DNA of 64,000 bases from Salticus scenicus (lineage: Eukaryota; Arthropoda; Arachnida; Araneae; Salticidae), in NCBI GenBank assembly GCA_963930645.1, contig OZ005653.1:115740259-115804258 (forward strand), in the 5' to 3' direction. Shown in pieces: positions 32,201 through 43,172 of this stretch (the stretch's first letter is position 1; the number at the start of each line of letters is the position of its first letter). The notes under the pieces were generated by a model. That model was not told where the DNA came from. It did no database searches and saw only the letters and a list, made by a program, of their open reading frames with translations. The position numbers and the translations under genes were made by a program.

Positions 32201-32539
32201 ACTTCCAAATTCATGCCGAGGCGCGATGGCCCTTATACAATTTTATCACAGAGATCACCAGTTTCGTATACATTAAGTACTATAGATAATCCTTTTACTC
32301 CCATAGGAAATTACCATGTATCCGCTCTTCAACCATATACAGGTCAGGACACAACTCCTATTCGACCAATCCAAAGGAGAGGCCGACCGACGAGTACTAC
32401 AACCTCAACTAGTAGGAAAGGTGGTCAACCACGAGAACAATTTCCCAAACGCCCTGCTGTGCTCACTAGGAAGCAACCCCCCCAGAAAAGCAAGCTGTAT
32501 ACCGAGGACGACGCACACAGCTTGAGGGGAAGTCTGTAA
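29237..32539 (+). pseudogene. Gypsy pol polyprotein with an internal stop
   Basis: One frame from 29237 to 32539, broken by TGA at 30338-30340. Domains in order: protease (ADTGASHTIAG, and LLGNDFLR near 29466); reverse transcriptase (CVDYRKLNSITKTDKYPLPR, LRNGYHQIEV, FGLKNAPSTFQ, YLDDIIILS); RNase H (RTDASNYALGAVLL, TEREALAIVWAL, ATDHQPL). In the last RNase H block the usual VADxLSR reads VAYMLSR, losing the fourth acidic residue. Integrase has an HHCC finger (HDAPSAGHYGIEGT, NCPDCCRYK) and DDE motifs (SIDLFGP, ISDNGPQFVS, HPQANPVERKNR), with a C-terminal GPY/F-like GPYTILSQ. These enzymes copy and insert the element. The stop after the RT would cut off RNase H and integrase. Confidence 0.9.
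32522..32532 (+). promoter_or_regulatory. Polypurine tract
   Basis: TTGAGGGGAAG lies two bases before the 3' LTR, inside the last pol codons, where plus-strand DNA synthesis is primed in LTR elements. Confidence 0.6.
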
Positions 32540-32943
32540 AGAAAAAAACTGATACATCATTTATCCTTTTCTTCTTTAACATTGACTGTTAAAAACAACT
32601 TTTCAGAGCTCCGAGTATTGCGCAATACTATTTGTGAATTTCCCCCCCTCCCATCGAACTATGTCACGTGACTCACTCAAAAAGAGAACTGTGATTAACT
32701 TTTGTTTTAGTTAGAAGTGTGGTATTGCGGTGTGCAAATATGTAGCAGTGGGCTCTCTAGCCGATTAACCAAAAATTTTACAATTAATCAGTTTCATTTC
32801 TTTTGTAAATAGTTATTTCTTTTGTGTGCTGTGTATCATCGTAATGTGTCCGTGAAATTAAAAATTATATTTTAAGTGTGACAATGAGTCAAGTCATCTT
32901 CTTTATAAATTTTAAGAACATTCTATTCTGCATTCGTTGTTTA
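32535..32943 (+). repeat. 3' LTR of the gypsy element
   Basis: 409 bp, nearly identical to 26398-26806, followed by (TA)n. Confidence 0.85.
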
Positions 32944-35744
32944 AAATATATATATATTTGTAAAAAAACCATATTCATTACTCTCATTGATTTATGGATC
33001 ATATTTAAAAATGCCTTATAATTATTATTAAAATATACACTGTATTTAATCTTAATTCACTTTAATGTTTCTGAGATAATATATAGATTTCTATATACGT
33101 ATAATACACACATATGTAAATACTACACTTTTTCATCACACTTTTTATTTAGTCAGTTAGCTTATTACATCTTACAAAGATTTTGTTTTTTAATAAAACA
33201 TTTTAAAAAAAAATTAAAGTTAAAGGTAGAATTTTGTTTTATTCATTATTTCTCGTTTACAAAATGTTTCAGGTTTTATGAAAAATATAAAATATTTTTA
33301 TACTCGAAATTTTATTGTACTATTTTTTTTTTTTTTTTTTAACGATATAAAACGTTCCGAGGAATCTTCGAAAATGTTCCGAATATTTTTACTTTTACAA
33401 GACAAGAAGCATTCATGTGTGAAACATTTTGGAGTCAATATTTCTGTGCAGCAAAATTCGATTTATTACAAACTTGTTTAAGGTAAGTAATAAAAGTTCT
33501 TCCTTTCCAAAAAGGGAACAGGAAGTGAAACATGTGATACTTTAAAGTTATAAATTTATACACAAAACTCTTCTTTTATTGTAGATTTTCAAGCGTATAC
33601 AGACATTTTATATACTAAGGAAAGTAAATTTCTTGATTCATTTATATTTTGGCGAATCTATTAAAAAAAAATAGGTAATAAACAACTTTTACTTAGTGAA
33701 AGTTTTATGCAATGAAGAATATTTATTCAACATGTATCACATTCATAAAAATGAATATTTATTTTATCATACACAATTGAATTTTGGTTTTTTAGCGCAA
33801 AAAGTTACTACATGCAATTTAAAAGTCGAATGTCAAATAGAGAAGATTCTTTAAAAAAAAGTGAACTTGTAAATCACAAATTAATAATATTTAAAATATT
33901 GTTAAGATAATATATCTATATACATTTATTTATTTAGTGTGCATTTTTTTTCTTTTTTAAATTAAAACTATTGCCATAATTTTTAAAAAGTACTTTAAAT
34001 ATCCACTGAAAAATTTAAATCTCTGAATTATTTTATTAAAAATAAAATATGCAATAATGTTGATAAATGAGTAGAGATATATGAAAATTAAATAACAATT
34101 ATAAAAATCTAAAAATAAAAGTTATTTATTTTTCAATAAATATAAAAATAATAATGTATATAAATTATTTTATATTCTGCATTATTATTAAATTTATTAA
34201 TTGAAAGTTCTCTTTATTATTTTCTTAAATATTATTAATATATATATATATATATATATATTGTTTAAATCGATTTTTTAATTAAGCCAAAAACTTCGTT
34301 TTAATAACTTTCCATATCACAAAATTAACTTATATTCTTTCACAAATTTCATTAAGAAAATGTTTTTCGTTAATAAAACTTTCATTTATCTTTTTAATTT
34401 TTTCTTTAAAAATAGCATCGCATCAATCATTATTAAAGCGTCTAAATTTATTGTCTCTCAGAATATTTTTACGGGAATTATGCTATAGATTTACTAGTAT
34501 TCCAAAAATTATCAGTAGCCGAGTATTATTCAAAACTTAAAAAAAAAAGAAGAAGAAGAAGAAGTCCTCAATTAATGTTGATTACCTTGATTGATTCATG
34601 GCATTGTCAAGAGATTTGATCGATGAATACATTGTTATTGAAAGGAATTTCAGAAAGTTTTTATCAAGTATTACCGAATTTATCACTTAAAAATCCATAA
34701 TGAAATGTGATATGATTAAGTGATATTTCTCTTTCATAAGCTTGTATAAGGGAGGCATTCATTTTTCTCTTCTGAAATAGACCATGCGAAATTTAATTTA
34801 GTAGCTTAGAGCAATAAATTTTGCGTTAAAGTTCAAAGAGTAGTTGGGGGCGAACGTGCGGTTTATGATGTTCCAATATGATATATAAATTTATTGAATA
34901 ATTTAAAAGCGATTTTTTATTGATATATAAAATTTAAAACTTATTAATTAGTACATTTTTTAGCTAAAGTATACGCTAAAGAAGTACAAAATAGTGGGCT
35001 GTTCATAGTAATATTTGAAATCTAAGTCGTAATCCACTTTTATTTTTATTATTAAAAAAAAAATTATAACTTACATTACAAAAAAGATATACAAAATGAA
35101 TATTAATAGCTGCTTTCTAAATCCTTAGTTATAAAAGTAAACACTAATTTAACATATTTATTCTGATTTCATGAACCTATCTATATATTAATAGGCAAGC
35201 ATAAAATTTGTAGTCCCTTTTCAACATATTAATTATGGGAGTAGATGGTTGAAAATGGTATCATTCGAAAGGTATGGTTAGCTGGAAGGTGCAAATACAA
35301 ATATTATTTTCTTACGATGTCAAGAAGGTATTTAAAAATACATTTATTTTTTATGCATTTGCCCCCATTTTTCCCTTTTATACACGCATTCCTTTACATT
35401 AAAAAATACCTAAAAGTAGAAAGTTGTTAAATCTGGCAATTTTATAAAGCTCAAATAAAACCATAGACACAGTAATTTGTATAATGTAGCATCACTATAC
35501 GCAAGCGAAGTGATGACGTCACTGTCTGTCCATGGAGCCATGAAAAAGATTTTCTATGTTCATCGTCCATTGGATTTTTTGTAAAAAATTATTAAAAACT
35601 AACGGAAATTATCCGCCGATTTTAATTCCGATATTTGGGTATAGTTATATATAAGTTACTGTCTACATGTGTTTGACTGAGTTACTTTTTCTGTAAAATT
35701 GATAAAATTTTAATTTAAAATCACAAAACACCAGAAAAAAAAAA
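32944..35744. other. AT-rich spacer
   Basis: Homopolymers (T18 near 33325), (TA)n at about 34240-34261 and an AAG/AGA run near 34541-34563. ORFs at 33278-33481 and 35245-35430 are low complexity with no motif. No gene supported. Confidence 0.5.
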
Positions 35745-35889
35745 TGGCAAACTTCCAGTTTCGAATGTAAACATAAACATTTCATTTCAAAGGGTGATAT
35801 TTAAACAATAAATATTTAACTAATATACTAAATAAAAGGAAAATGGATTTGTTACTAACTGCTGCATGTATAAGTAGACGATACGGAAA

Positions 35890-36250
35890 AAAATTCCGAT
35901 TTCCGTTTTTTGCTGAATTTACATGTTTTGAGCATTCTTTACGTTTCAATTAACTGAAATTGGCTACTTATTTTTTAAAAAAGTGTCTTTATTGCTAGCT
36001 TTTGTGGGTAGAAAAAGCAAGTAGAAGATACATAAAAACTTTTGATTTCCGGTTTTCGATGAATTTACATGTTTTGAGATTTCCTTGCATTTTAATTAAG
36101 TGAAATTGGCTACTTATTTTTAATTTAAAAAAAATGGATTTAATATTCTTTTCTCTGCATATATAAGTAGAAAATATAAGATTCAGAAAAGTTTTAGATT
36201 TTCGGTTTTCGATAAACTTACACGTTTTGAAATTTCCCGAACTCAATTCG
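35890..36250. repeat. Diverged tandem repeat, about 148-bp period
   Basis: GAATTTACATGTTTTGAG-type blocks recur at about 35910, 36058 and (as AAACTTACACGTTTTGAA) 36206. GAAATTGGCTACTTATTTTT at about 35957 and 36104 confirms the period. The minus-strand ORF at 35995-36300 repeats KTCKFIENRKSK because of this and is not a gene. Confidence 0.65.
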
Positions 36251-36756
36251 ACCATTTTTGAAAAATATGTTTTTTTTTTTTTTTTTTTTGGTTCAAACAC
36301 CGTACTTTATGAACCAATCGAATTAATTTAACAGAATTTGATACTTAGTTGGGCCTTGGTTTGACATGGTACCTATTAGCTTCTGGGCTGTATCACGCAA
36401 CAAGAGGCGTTTTCACGTTGCGATTTTCTCTCTTTTCAGGAAAGGCTAACATCTACAGAGAGAAATAGTTATATTAACTAAAACTCTGCTGATTCAGTTA
36501 GAGTGAATATCGGCAAACAATTGCCGCAGCTGTGTTGCAATTGCATCCCGTTTAGGACAAGGAAATAACTTTGCTTTGCCTCGCTTTGCAAAAAAAATGG
36601 TTGAGTTTCGACCACTGGGCGATACTAGTTTTAGTTAATCTCCATTACATAAAGTTAATAAATTTCTATTTTATAAAGTAATAAATGAACAAATTTTATA
36701 ATGTTATAAATAATATGTTATAAATAATGTTATGAATATTTTATAATGTTATAAAT
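36251..36756. other. Spacer with T-run
   Basis: T-tract at 36270-36289. GTTATAAATAA motifs near 36700-36750 lead into the next duplication. No gene. Confidence 0.4.
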
Positions 36757-37610
36757 AAACAAATTTTCTTTTCGCATAATGTTTTGTGAAATGCATTTTA
36801 GTTATCAACGACAAAAAATTCAAGCTATTGCGTATACGTTAAGAAGAAAGTCATACCAGAATGTCCATATGGGCGATTAAATTTAAATTTCATTCATTAA
36901 ATCACATAAACATATTTCATACAAAGGGTAGTAAATTAAAGAACTGGTGTACAATAAATATTTACACTTATTTATTCCAAAGTAGCGGATGTGCCGGCGC
37001 TAGTTCACCAGTACCAGGCAGACAGGTAATTCGAAGGAAGAAAAATTTCATTAACTTTTTTTTTTTTCTTTCTTTCTTTCTTCCTTTTTTTTTTTTTTTT
37101 TTTGTAGTTGTTGTAGTTTGGATGTATTCTTCGTTCAAGTAAAAAATATGAAATCCTACTTATTCGAGTCGAAAACATGTTGTTATAAATAAACAAATTT
37201 TCTATTTGCATAATGTTTTGTGATACGCGTTTTAGATATCAACGACAATAAATTCAAGCTATTGCGTATACGTAAAGAAGAAATTCATACTGAAATGCCC
37301 ATATAAGCGATTAAATGTAAATTTCATTCATTAAATCATATAAACATATTTCATACAAAGGGTAGTAAATTAAAGAACTGGTGTACAATAAATATTTAAA
37401 CTCGTTGAATCCAACGTAGCTGATATGCCAGCGCCAGTTCACCAGTAGCAGGCAAACACGTGATTCGAAAGAAGAGAACTTTCATTCCCTATCTTTTATT
37501 TATTCTTTTTTTTTGTTGTTGTTGTTGTTTGGCTATATTACTCATTCAAGTAAAAAATATGTAATCATATTTACTCGAGTCGAAAATATGTTGCAATAAT
37601 GAGCTATTAT
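36757..37610. repeat. 432-bp tandem duplication
   Basis: CATAATGTTTTGTGA at 36776 and 37208, CTATTGCGTATACGT, TTCATACAAAGGGTAGTAAA, AAAGAACTGGTGTACAATAA and AGTTCACCAGTA occur in both copies in the same order. The second copy lacks the T/C-rich tract (37057-37102) of the first. Confidence 0.75.
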
Positions 37611-38448
37611 AGTCTCAGTGAAACTTTTTATTCTTTTGTTTTGTTATAAGTCATTCAAGTTATAAAAAATGAACAATAATTCTGATTCAAAACTCTTTTT
37701 ACAAACCTTAGTCTATATAATAATTCTGAGGAAATGATAATATATTCTGTTCGTTTTATCAAATATTCTGGGGGAAAAATATGTCATTAAATTCTATAGT
37801 TCAAAATTAATTCGGATTCATCTCTCTTTATATGTGGTTTTTTCTCGTTTCAATCAGCGATGGATATGCGAGAGAAGGTGAGTACGATTTAAGTTAATCT
37901 TATGCATTCAAAAATAAAGTTTAGTTTTGCTAGATTTATTATTCATTCGGATTGCTATTCTTATAGTGTAATCGTAATTTAAAATCTAATTCGTCAAGCA
38001 GTTTTCGTCCATATTCGCACTGAGCTATTGATGAAGAATAATATATTCAAATATATGGAAATATATATTTAATATGCATTTAATATTTTTATTATTACTT
38101 GTGATAATTTATTCATGAGGTGGTTTATTTCTTTTCTTAAATGTGTTTATTCTATAATTCGAAAGCCTATATTTATGTGTATTGAAACTTATATATTCTA
38201 AAATTTCTCCGAAATTATCTAAGCAAGTTTTATTTTTGAAAATTTATGTAAAGAAATGGATAGTTTTGAAGGTAGAGTAAAAACAAAAATGTAGTCAAAA
38301 TGAACAATCCAGAGTTATATTATTGAAAACGAAAGTTCAATCGTATGATTCTGAACTCGCAATGACATTTAAAATCATATTCATTAATGAAAATGAGGAT
38401 TATATCGATATGTATTTACGATAGAAGAGAAATGTTTTCGATTCACTA
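37611..38448 (+). other. Possible leader of a BEL/Pao fragment
   Basis: AT-rich. GAGAAGGTGAGTACG at 37871-37885 looks like a splice donor at the position where the BEL element at 54.2 kb also has one. No ORF. Confidence 0.35.
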
Positions 38449-38695
38449 ATGGAGTTAGAAGAGAAAACAGAAGTAAATGTTTATGATTCAGATACTCACT
38501 CGGAAAAAACAGAAGCGAAAAATGTTAAATCCTCCCTTATTAAATTACCGAATTTTGATTTACCAAAATTTTTTGGTGAAACCGAAATCTGGATTTCTTT
38601 CAAACAGATTTTTAATTCGACAATTCTTAATAATAATCAATTAATCAAAATTGAAAAAACGCAATATTTACACTCATCATTTCGCGGAAATGCAG
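38449..38695 (+). pseudogene. BEL/Pao gag fragment
   Basis: The ORF from 38449 contains LIKLPNFDLPKFFGETEIW, SFKQIFNSTI and KTQYLHSSFRG. These align block for block with the gag at 55315 (SLPKLEIPYFYGDNESWLSF, LFKSSIL, KLQYLQSCVRG). Similarity stops at the GNAA codons near 38695, where unrelated sequence begins, so the gene is cut by a later insertion or recombination. No zinc knuckles or pol follow. Confidence 0.7.
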
Positions 38696-39145
38696 CTGTT
38701 CCGTACCCAATGAAAAGCGCTGTTGCAGCAGCGCCACCTAGTGGAGCAGTTTGAGACGTGTTGCGACGTTGTGTTCTCGTCGATTTGAGTTGTTAAAAAA
38801 TGTGAAAATAAATTAATATGAGTTAAGTGATACAGTCCTTGAGAAATCTAGTTGTGTGAGTAATTTATAGTTTAAACATCTACTCAGTACGACCGGAGCA
38901 CAGATACTGAGCGATCTATGGAATCAATTATTTAAATTTATGCAAGAACAAGAACTTTTGCTTTCGTTTTGGTGTGCTGCGATGCTTTTAAAACAGCACG
39001 CAATAGGAAAATTATTGGATTACTAACGAGTAATGAAGTAGGTGTATGGGTTTTCTTGTTGTTCACTCCCATAAGATAATTTTTGCTACTTTTTTATATT
39101 TAGAGTTGGTTGCATTGAGATTTGTAATTAAGTTTTGTTCTCAAA
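38696..39145 (+). other. Possible LTR remnant and primer region of a gypsy-type element
   Basis: Sits between BEL gag and the next gag. It contains GCGCCACCTAGTGGAGCAG, polyadenylation-like AATAAATTAATATG near 38807, and TACGACCGGAGCACAG, which could be a primer region. No second LTR copy is present for comparison. Confidence 0.35.
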
Positions 39146-39918
39146 ATGTTTAAAGGCGCGCGAAAATCTGACTTGCAGTTTGCTGCAACAGAATTAGCAG
39201 AGGTAATAACAGGTAAAATGTCGGTTGTAGATCTGATTAATATTATAAAGAATACTGAGAAGTTCAAAAATGAACCTGAATTTGTATCTAATCTCATAGA
39301 GTGGATAATTGAGGAACGGTAAATATAATTAGAAACAATCGAGAAAAATAAACAGTTAAAATTAAAATTAGAACAAGTTAAATTTGAAAGAGCAAAAGCT
39401 AAATTAGAATTGACGCACATACGAACAGTTAAAAACGCTAGCGAAGACTATTCAGAAAATAAAATTGAAAAACACGATTCTCTAGATTCGCTGATAAAAA
39501 GTATTAAAACTTTAGCAATTCCAAGTCATCCAGAAGATTGAAGTCTTTTCTTTGCTGCTTTGGAAAGATCTTTTATAACAAAAAACGTACCCGATAAATT
39601 AAAAGCCGAAATTCTTTTGAATTTATTAGGAGAGAAAGTTTCGAACATAATTTCGTACATAAGTGATAATGAGTTAAGTGACTATGATAAAGTAAAGGAA
39701 ATTGTATCAAGAGTGTTCGAACCAACACCTCAATCGTATTTAGAAAATTCTGAAAAGCTACAAGGCAAGCAAATGAAACCCATGTGCAGTTTGCATCACG
39801 GATGAAAACTAGCTTTGATTGTTATTTAAAATTAAGAGAAGTGTCGGATTTTGAGAAGTTAAAGCAATTAATTGTATCAGATAAATTGCTTCAAATGCTA
39901 GACAAAGAAACTGCGATT
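39146..39918 (+). pseudogene. Gypsy-type gag, decayed
   Basis: ATG at 39146 starts a frame with DLINIIKNTEKF and a charged coiled-coil segment (KNKQLKLKLEQVKFERAKAK). It then continues LFFAALERSFITKNVPDKLK, ILLNLLGEK and YDKVKEIVSRVFEPTPQSYL, typical of spider/arthropod gypsy gag capsids. Stops at 39320, 39326 and near 39538, and a frameshift near 39775, kill it. After the shift the peptide runs on (FASRMKTSFDCYLKLREVSD) to 39918, where the family B element begins. No pol follows. Confidence 0.7.
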
Positions 39919-39920
39919 TT

Positions 39921-40985
39921 GAGTGATATCACTTTTCTTGGAAGTTGTGATTTGTGAAATTGGCCGTCGAACGTCTTTTGATGTTCTGCTATATGAATAA
40001 GTTTTCACTGCAAAGAAAAAAATAAAATCTTTTTGTAAAAAAATAGAACCGACTCCAAAAAGGAACTACTATTCAAACAACTAAAAATGAAAGATAATTG
40101 GCAGAAAATGGAATTGCAAATTGCGCCTGAAAGTATAAAATAATTTCCTTCGCCAAACAACCTATAACACTACAATTAATCATAACTTTTGAAGTCGACG
40201 CAAAATTAAATAAAAATTCATACCTTTATTCAATACAAAAATCAAATCCTATTCAAAATACACATCTCACATTGTTACCTGCAAAACGCAGCCGAAAACA
40301 ACTTTGATTCAAGAAAACAAATAAGATTTCGTAAGCAGCAAAAGTTGGCAAAGATGCTGGTATCTCACGTCTTTGGTGAAAGAAAAATCGCAAAATTATC
40401 TGGCAAACATATTTAATTTCTTTGGGATATCATGATTCTTTTGATAAGGTATATCAAGAGTATCAAGAATATGAAACAACATATCGTACAATATATATTA
40501 TGAAAATATACATCTCGCGTGTATTTTTTTGCCTTACGTTTTCATCGCCAAATCCAAAAGCCATCAAGGATGATAGTTATCAAAGTTATACCAAATTTGC
40601 AAAGGAAAGTCTAACTTCGTAGAAACATAAATACCGCATTGTGAAGGATGTTCACTGTTCTATGTAGATGTTACTAATGGACCAATTGTATACAGTGATA
40701 AAATAATAAAGGAAACATGAAAATGGATCATTCGAGACAACGGCATTTGTTGCTACCGACCTAAGGACAAACCTTTAAACACTAATTAAATTTTATTTAA
40801 TTTTGCGCCGACTTCAAAAGTTATGATTAATTGTAGTGTTATAGGTTGTTTGGCGAAGGAAATTATTTTATACTTTTAGGCGCAATTTACAGTTCCATTT
40901 TCTGCCAATTTTCTTTCATTTTAAGTTGTTTGCATAGTAGTTATTTTTTGGAGTCGGTTCTATTTTTTTACAAAAAGATTTTATT
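39921..40985. mobile_element. Inverted-repeat element family B, copy 2
   Basis: The arms 40020-40205 and 40800-40985 are inverted repeats of each other and match copy 1 (5952-6982) closely, as do the core (GTTACCTGCAAAACGCAGCC) and left shoulder (TCACTTTTCTTGGAAGTTGT). It is inserted at the end of the decayed gag. The 66-codon ORF inside (40422-40622) is not conserved in copy 1. Confidence 0.7.
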
Positions 40986-41862
40986 TTAAAAAATGATCGT
41001 AAATAAATGCTTTAACATATCCAAGACACTTTCAGGGATTCTTCTCCCTCCCCCCAATTTATGAAAAATCTCTAATTACTCAATACGTTTTTTTAAAATG
41101 ATCACATTTTTAATCTATCTATCTATATATAGATATGTAGATAGGTAGATAGATAGGTACATAGATAAATAGTTGGATAGATAAATAGAATATGGTAAAG
41201 AAATTATCGCTGATTAACATTTATTTTGTACAATTACTGAAATGTGAAACTATTTCATCGCTTATTTAAAAAAAAATATATATATTTTTTTTTTTTTTTT
41301 TTGTAAACTGCTGAAATATACAATTTCCTTCATCAAACGTTTTTTGTGCAGTTCCAAAAAAAAAAAAAAAAAAAAAAAAAGCTATTACATAACAACATAA
41401 TACATAATCAAATATGTTTGAAAATACGTAATTAAACTATAAAAATGTAAAATTGAGGTGAAAAATTAATACTAGTTTCGCATTATAAATAATTTTTTTT
41501 TCAAAAAATAAAATAAATAAAATAAATAAATAAAAGTAAAATTTTTAAATTGAAATAATATTTGAGAAATTTTAATATATTGATACATTTAATTCAAATG
41601 TATGCAAATATTTATGACTCCAATACGGTAATTTACTAAATATTTATGCTATCCGCCATCATCTTAAAATAATTAGAAAATCTTTTTGTAAAAAAATGGT
41701 AAACGTTCACAATTTCCAAAATTAAACCTTACAAAGTGGTCTATAACAGAACACAATAAAATTATATATAAAGTCCCTGAATGAAAAGTGAGACTTTACT
41801 TACTTGTTTGTATATCTTTCGGAGTAAATTTATGTATAGTAATTGATTACATTATTAAAATA
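40986..41862. other. Spacer with microsatellites
   Basis: (ATCT/AGAT)n at about 41114-41190, T-run near 41285-41302 and A-run at 41356-41380. No gene. Confidence 0.5.
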
Positions 41863-42017
41863 TTTTCTACTCGCCTACATACGTTATATAACAAAGTTGT
41901 GTAAAATTAACGAACAAACGTGTGGAACCCTAATTAATGCTTCATATGTTATGCAACATCTTTGTCGCCTTTTGTCGCGGGAGAGCTCTGCTCTGGCGAC
42001 CTTTGTAATTTTTTTAT

Positions 42018-42054
<37 letters not shown>

Positions 42055-42830
42055 TTATTTGCTATGCAATAAACAACGGGGGAGGCTTAACCTTTGGAGA
42101 CGGGCTCTTCTGAATCTCCACAGTGGATTTGGAGCCCCTCTCTAAAGGTTAAAAACGCTCAAAACCGCTGCATAGTGGTGAGCGTCTTCTTTCCGTCTTA
42201 GAATCTTAGAACCTTAAAATATGTATTAAGTCCCCAATCACATTAGTGCAACCTTACCCCTATTGGTCTGCATACGTATCACAACAACGATGCATGGAGT
42301 TATTGTTTTTGAAAGTGAAATCTTACCAATTGATCAAACTACGTTACAGTACAATGTTGTGTAAAGTTACCGTTTGCCTAAGTGGAAGTTTACCTAACGA
42401 TCTTAATACGTTACACAACAATATTGTGTAATGTTACTATTTGCGAGAATTGAAGCTTACCTACTGATCTGCATACCTTACATAACAACGTTGTGTACAG
42501 TTACCATTTGCCAGACAGGAACGTTACCTACTGATATCCATACGTTACACGAGAATGTTCTGTAAAATTACCGTTTGCGAAAAGAGGAACCTTACCTACT
42601 GATCTGCATACTGTTGTGTAAAGTTACCGTTTGCGAGAGTGGAAACTTAAATACTGTTCTACATACACTACAGAACGTACTAATGTGATTTCACCGATTG
42701 TAATAATGTAAATCTTCTTTCCGGTCTGCAAAGTCTTACATAAGTGCAGTCGGTAAGGTTTCCGTCCGTAGTTGTGGCAAGTAAGCTGCCTCAATATTGT
42801 TGTGCAAAGTTACACAATTTTTTTACAGTG
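41863..42830. repeat. 68-bp tandem repeat array, about nine diverged copies, interrupted
   Basis: The unit reads about TACGTTACACAACAA, TGTTGTGTAAAGTTACCG, TTTGCGAGAGTGGAA, CTTACCTACTGATCTGCA. Clear copies start near 42347, 42412, 42476 and 42540, a shortened one near 42606, and weaker ones on either side. One copy (41875-41945) is cut off from the rest by about 290 bp containing a long T-run. Confidence 0.7.
41950..42235. mobile_element. Insertion with long T-run inside the array (possible minus-strand retrocopy)
   Basis: Unrelated to the 68-bp unit. A run of 30+ T (42008-42053, interrupted once) next to unique GC-richer sequence (GGGGGAGGCTTAACCTTTGG; inverted CCTCTCTAAAGGTTAA) suggests a poly(A)-tailed insert in minus orientation. 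TTAACCTTTGGAGA and TCTCTAAAGGTTAA form an inverted pair. Confidence 0.4.
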
Positions 42831-43131
42831 TTGAATAATTTTAATTGGGAAAGCTGGATGCCCAGATATTTGTTTAACCCGCTCCACTCGTCTTAAATCG
42901 TGGTGGCTTCTCCTCCTCCTCATCCTCCTACATACTCTAGTTGTTATTATTTTTTTTTTTATGTCATTCTTCGATCATATTTTCCATATATGATCTTATC
43001 CACCAGCGCTTTAGAAAATATTTATATTATCTCTTAAAATATTTTTTGTCTTGTACAAAGCTTCATTTTCAAATGTGGCTCATTGTTCATTAATCTGTGT
43101 CTTAAATCTATGAGCTTGATCATTGTAATGA

Positions 43132-43172
<41 letters not shown>

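Larger units (their letters stand above)
26398..32943 (+). mobile_element. Ty3/gypsy LTR retrotransposon, near full length, damaged
   Basis: 6.55 kb. 409-bp LTRs at 26398-26806 and 32535-32943 differ at about four positions by eye. The order gag, protease, RT, RNase H, integrase is the Ty3/gypsy order. Both ends lie in (TA)n. A 1.29 kb untranslated leader precedes gag. A gag frameshift, two in-frame TGA stops and a changed RNase H residue disable it, although the near-identical LTRs imply recent insertion. Confidence 0.9.

Noticed and set aside
35995..36300. 101-codon ORF with an internally repeated peptide
   Set aside because: The peptide repeat simply reflects the 148-bp DNA tandem repeat and ends in poly-Lys from an A/T run.
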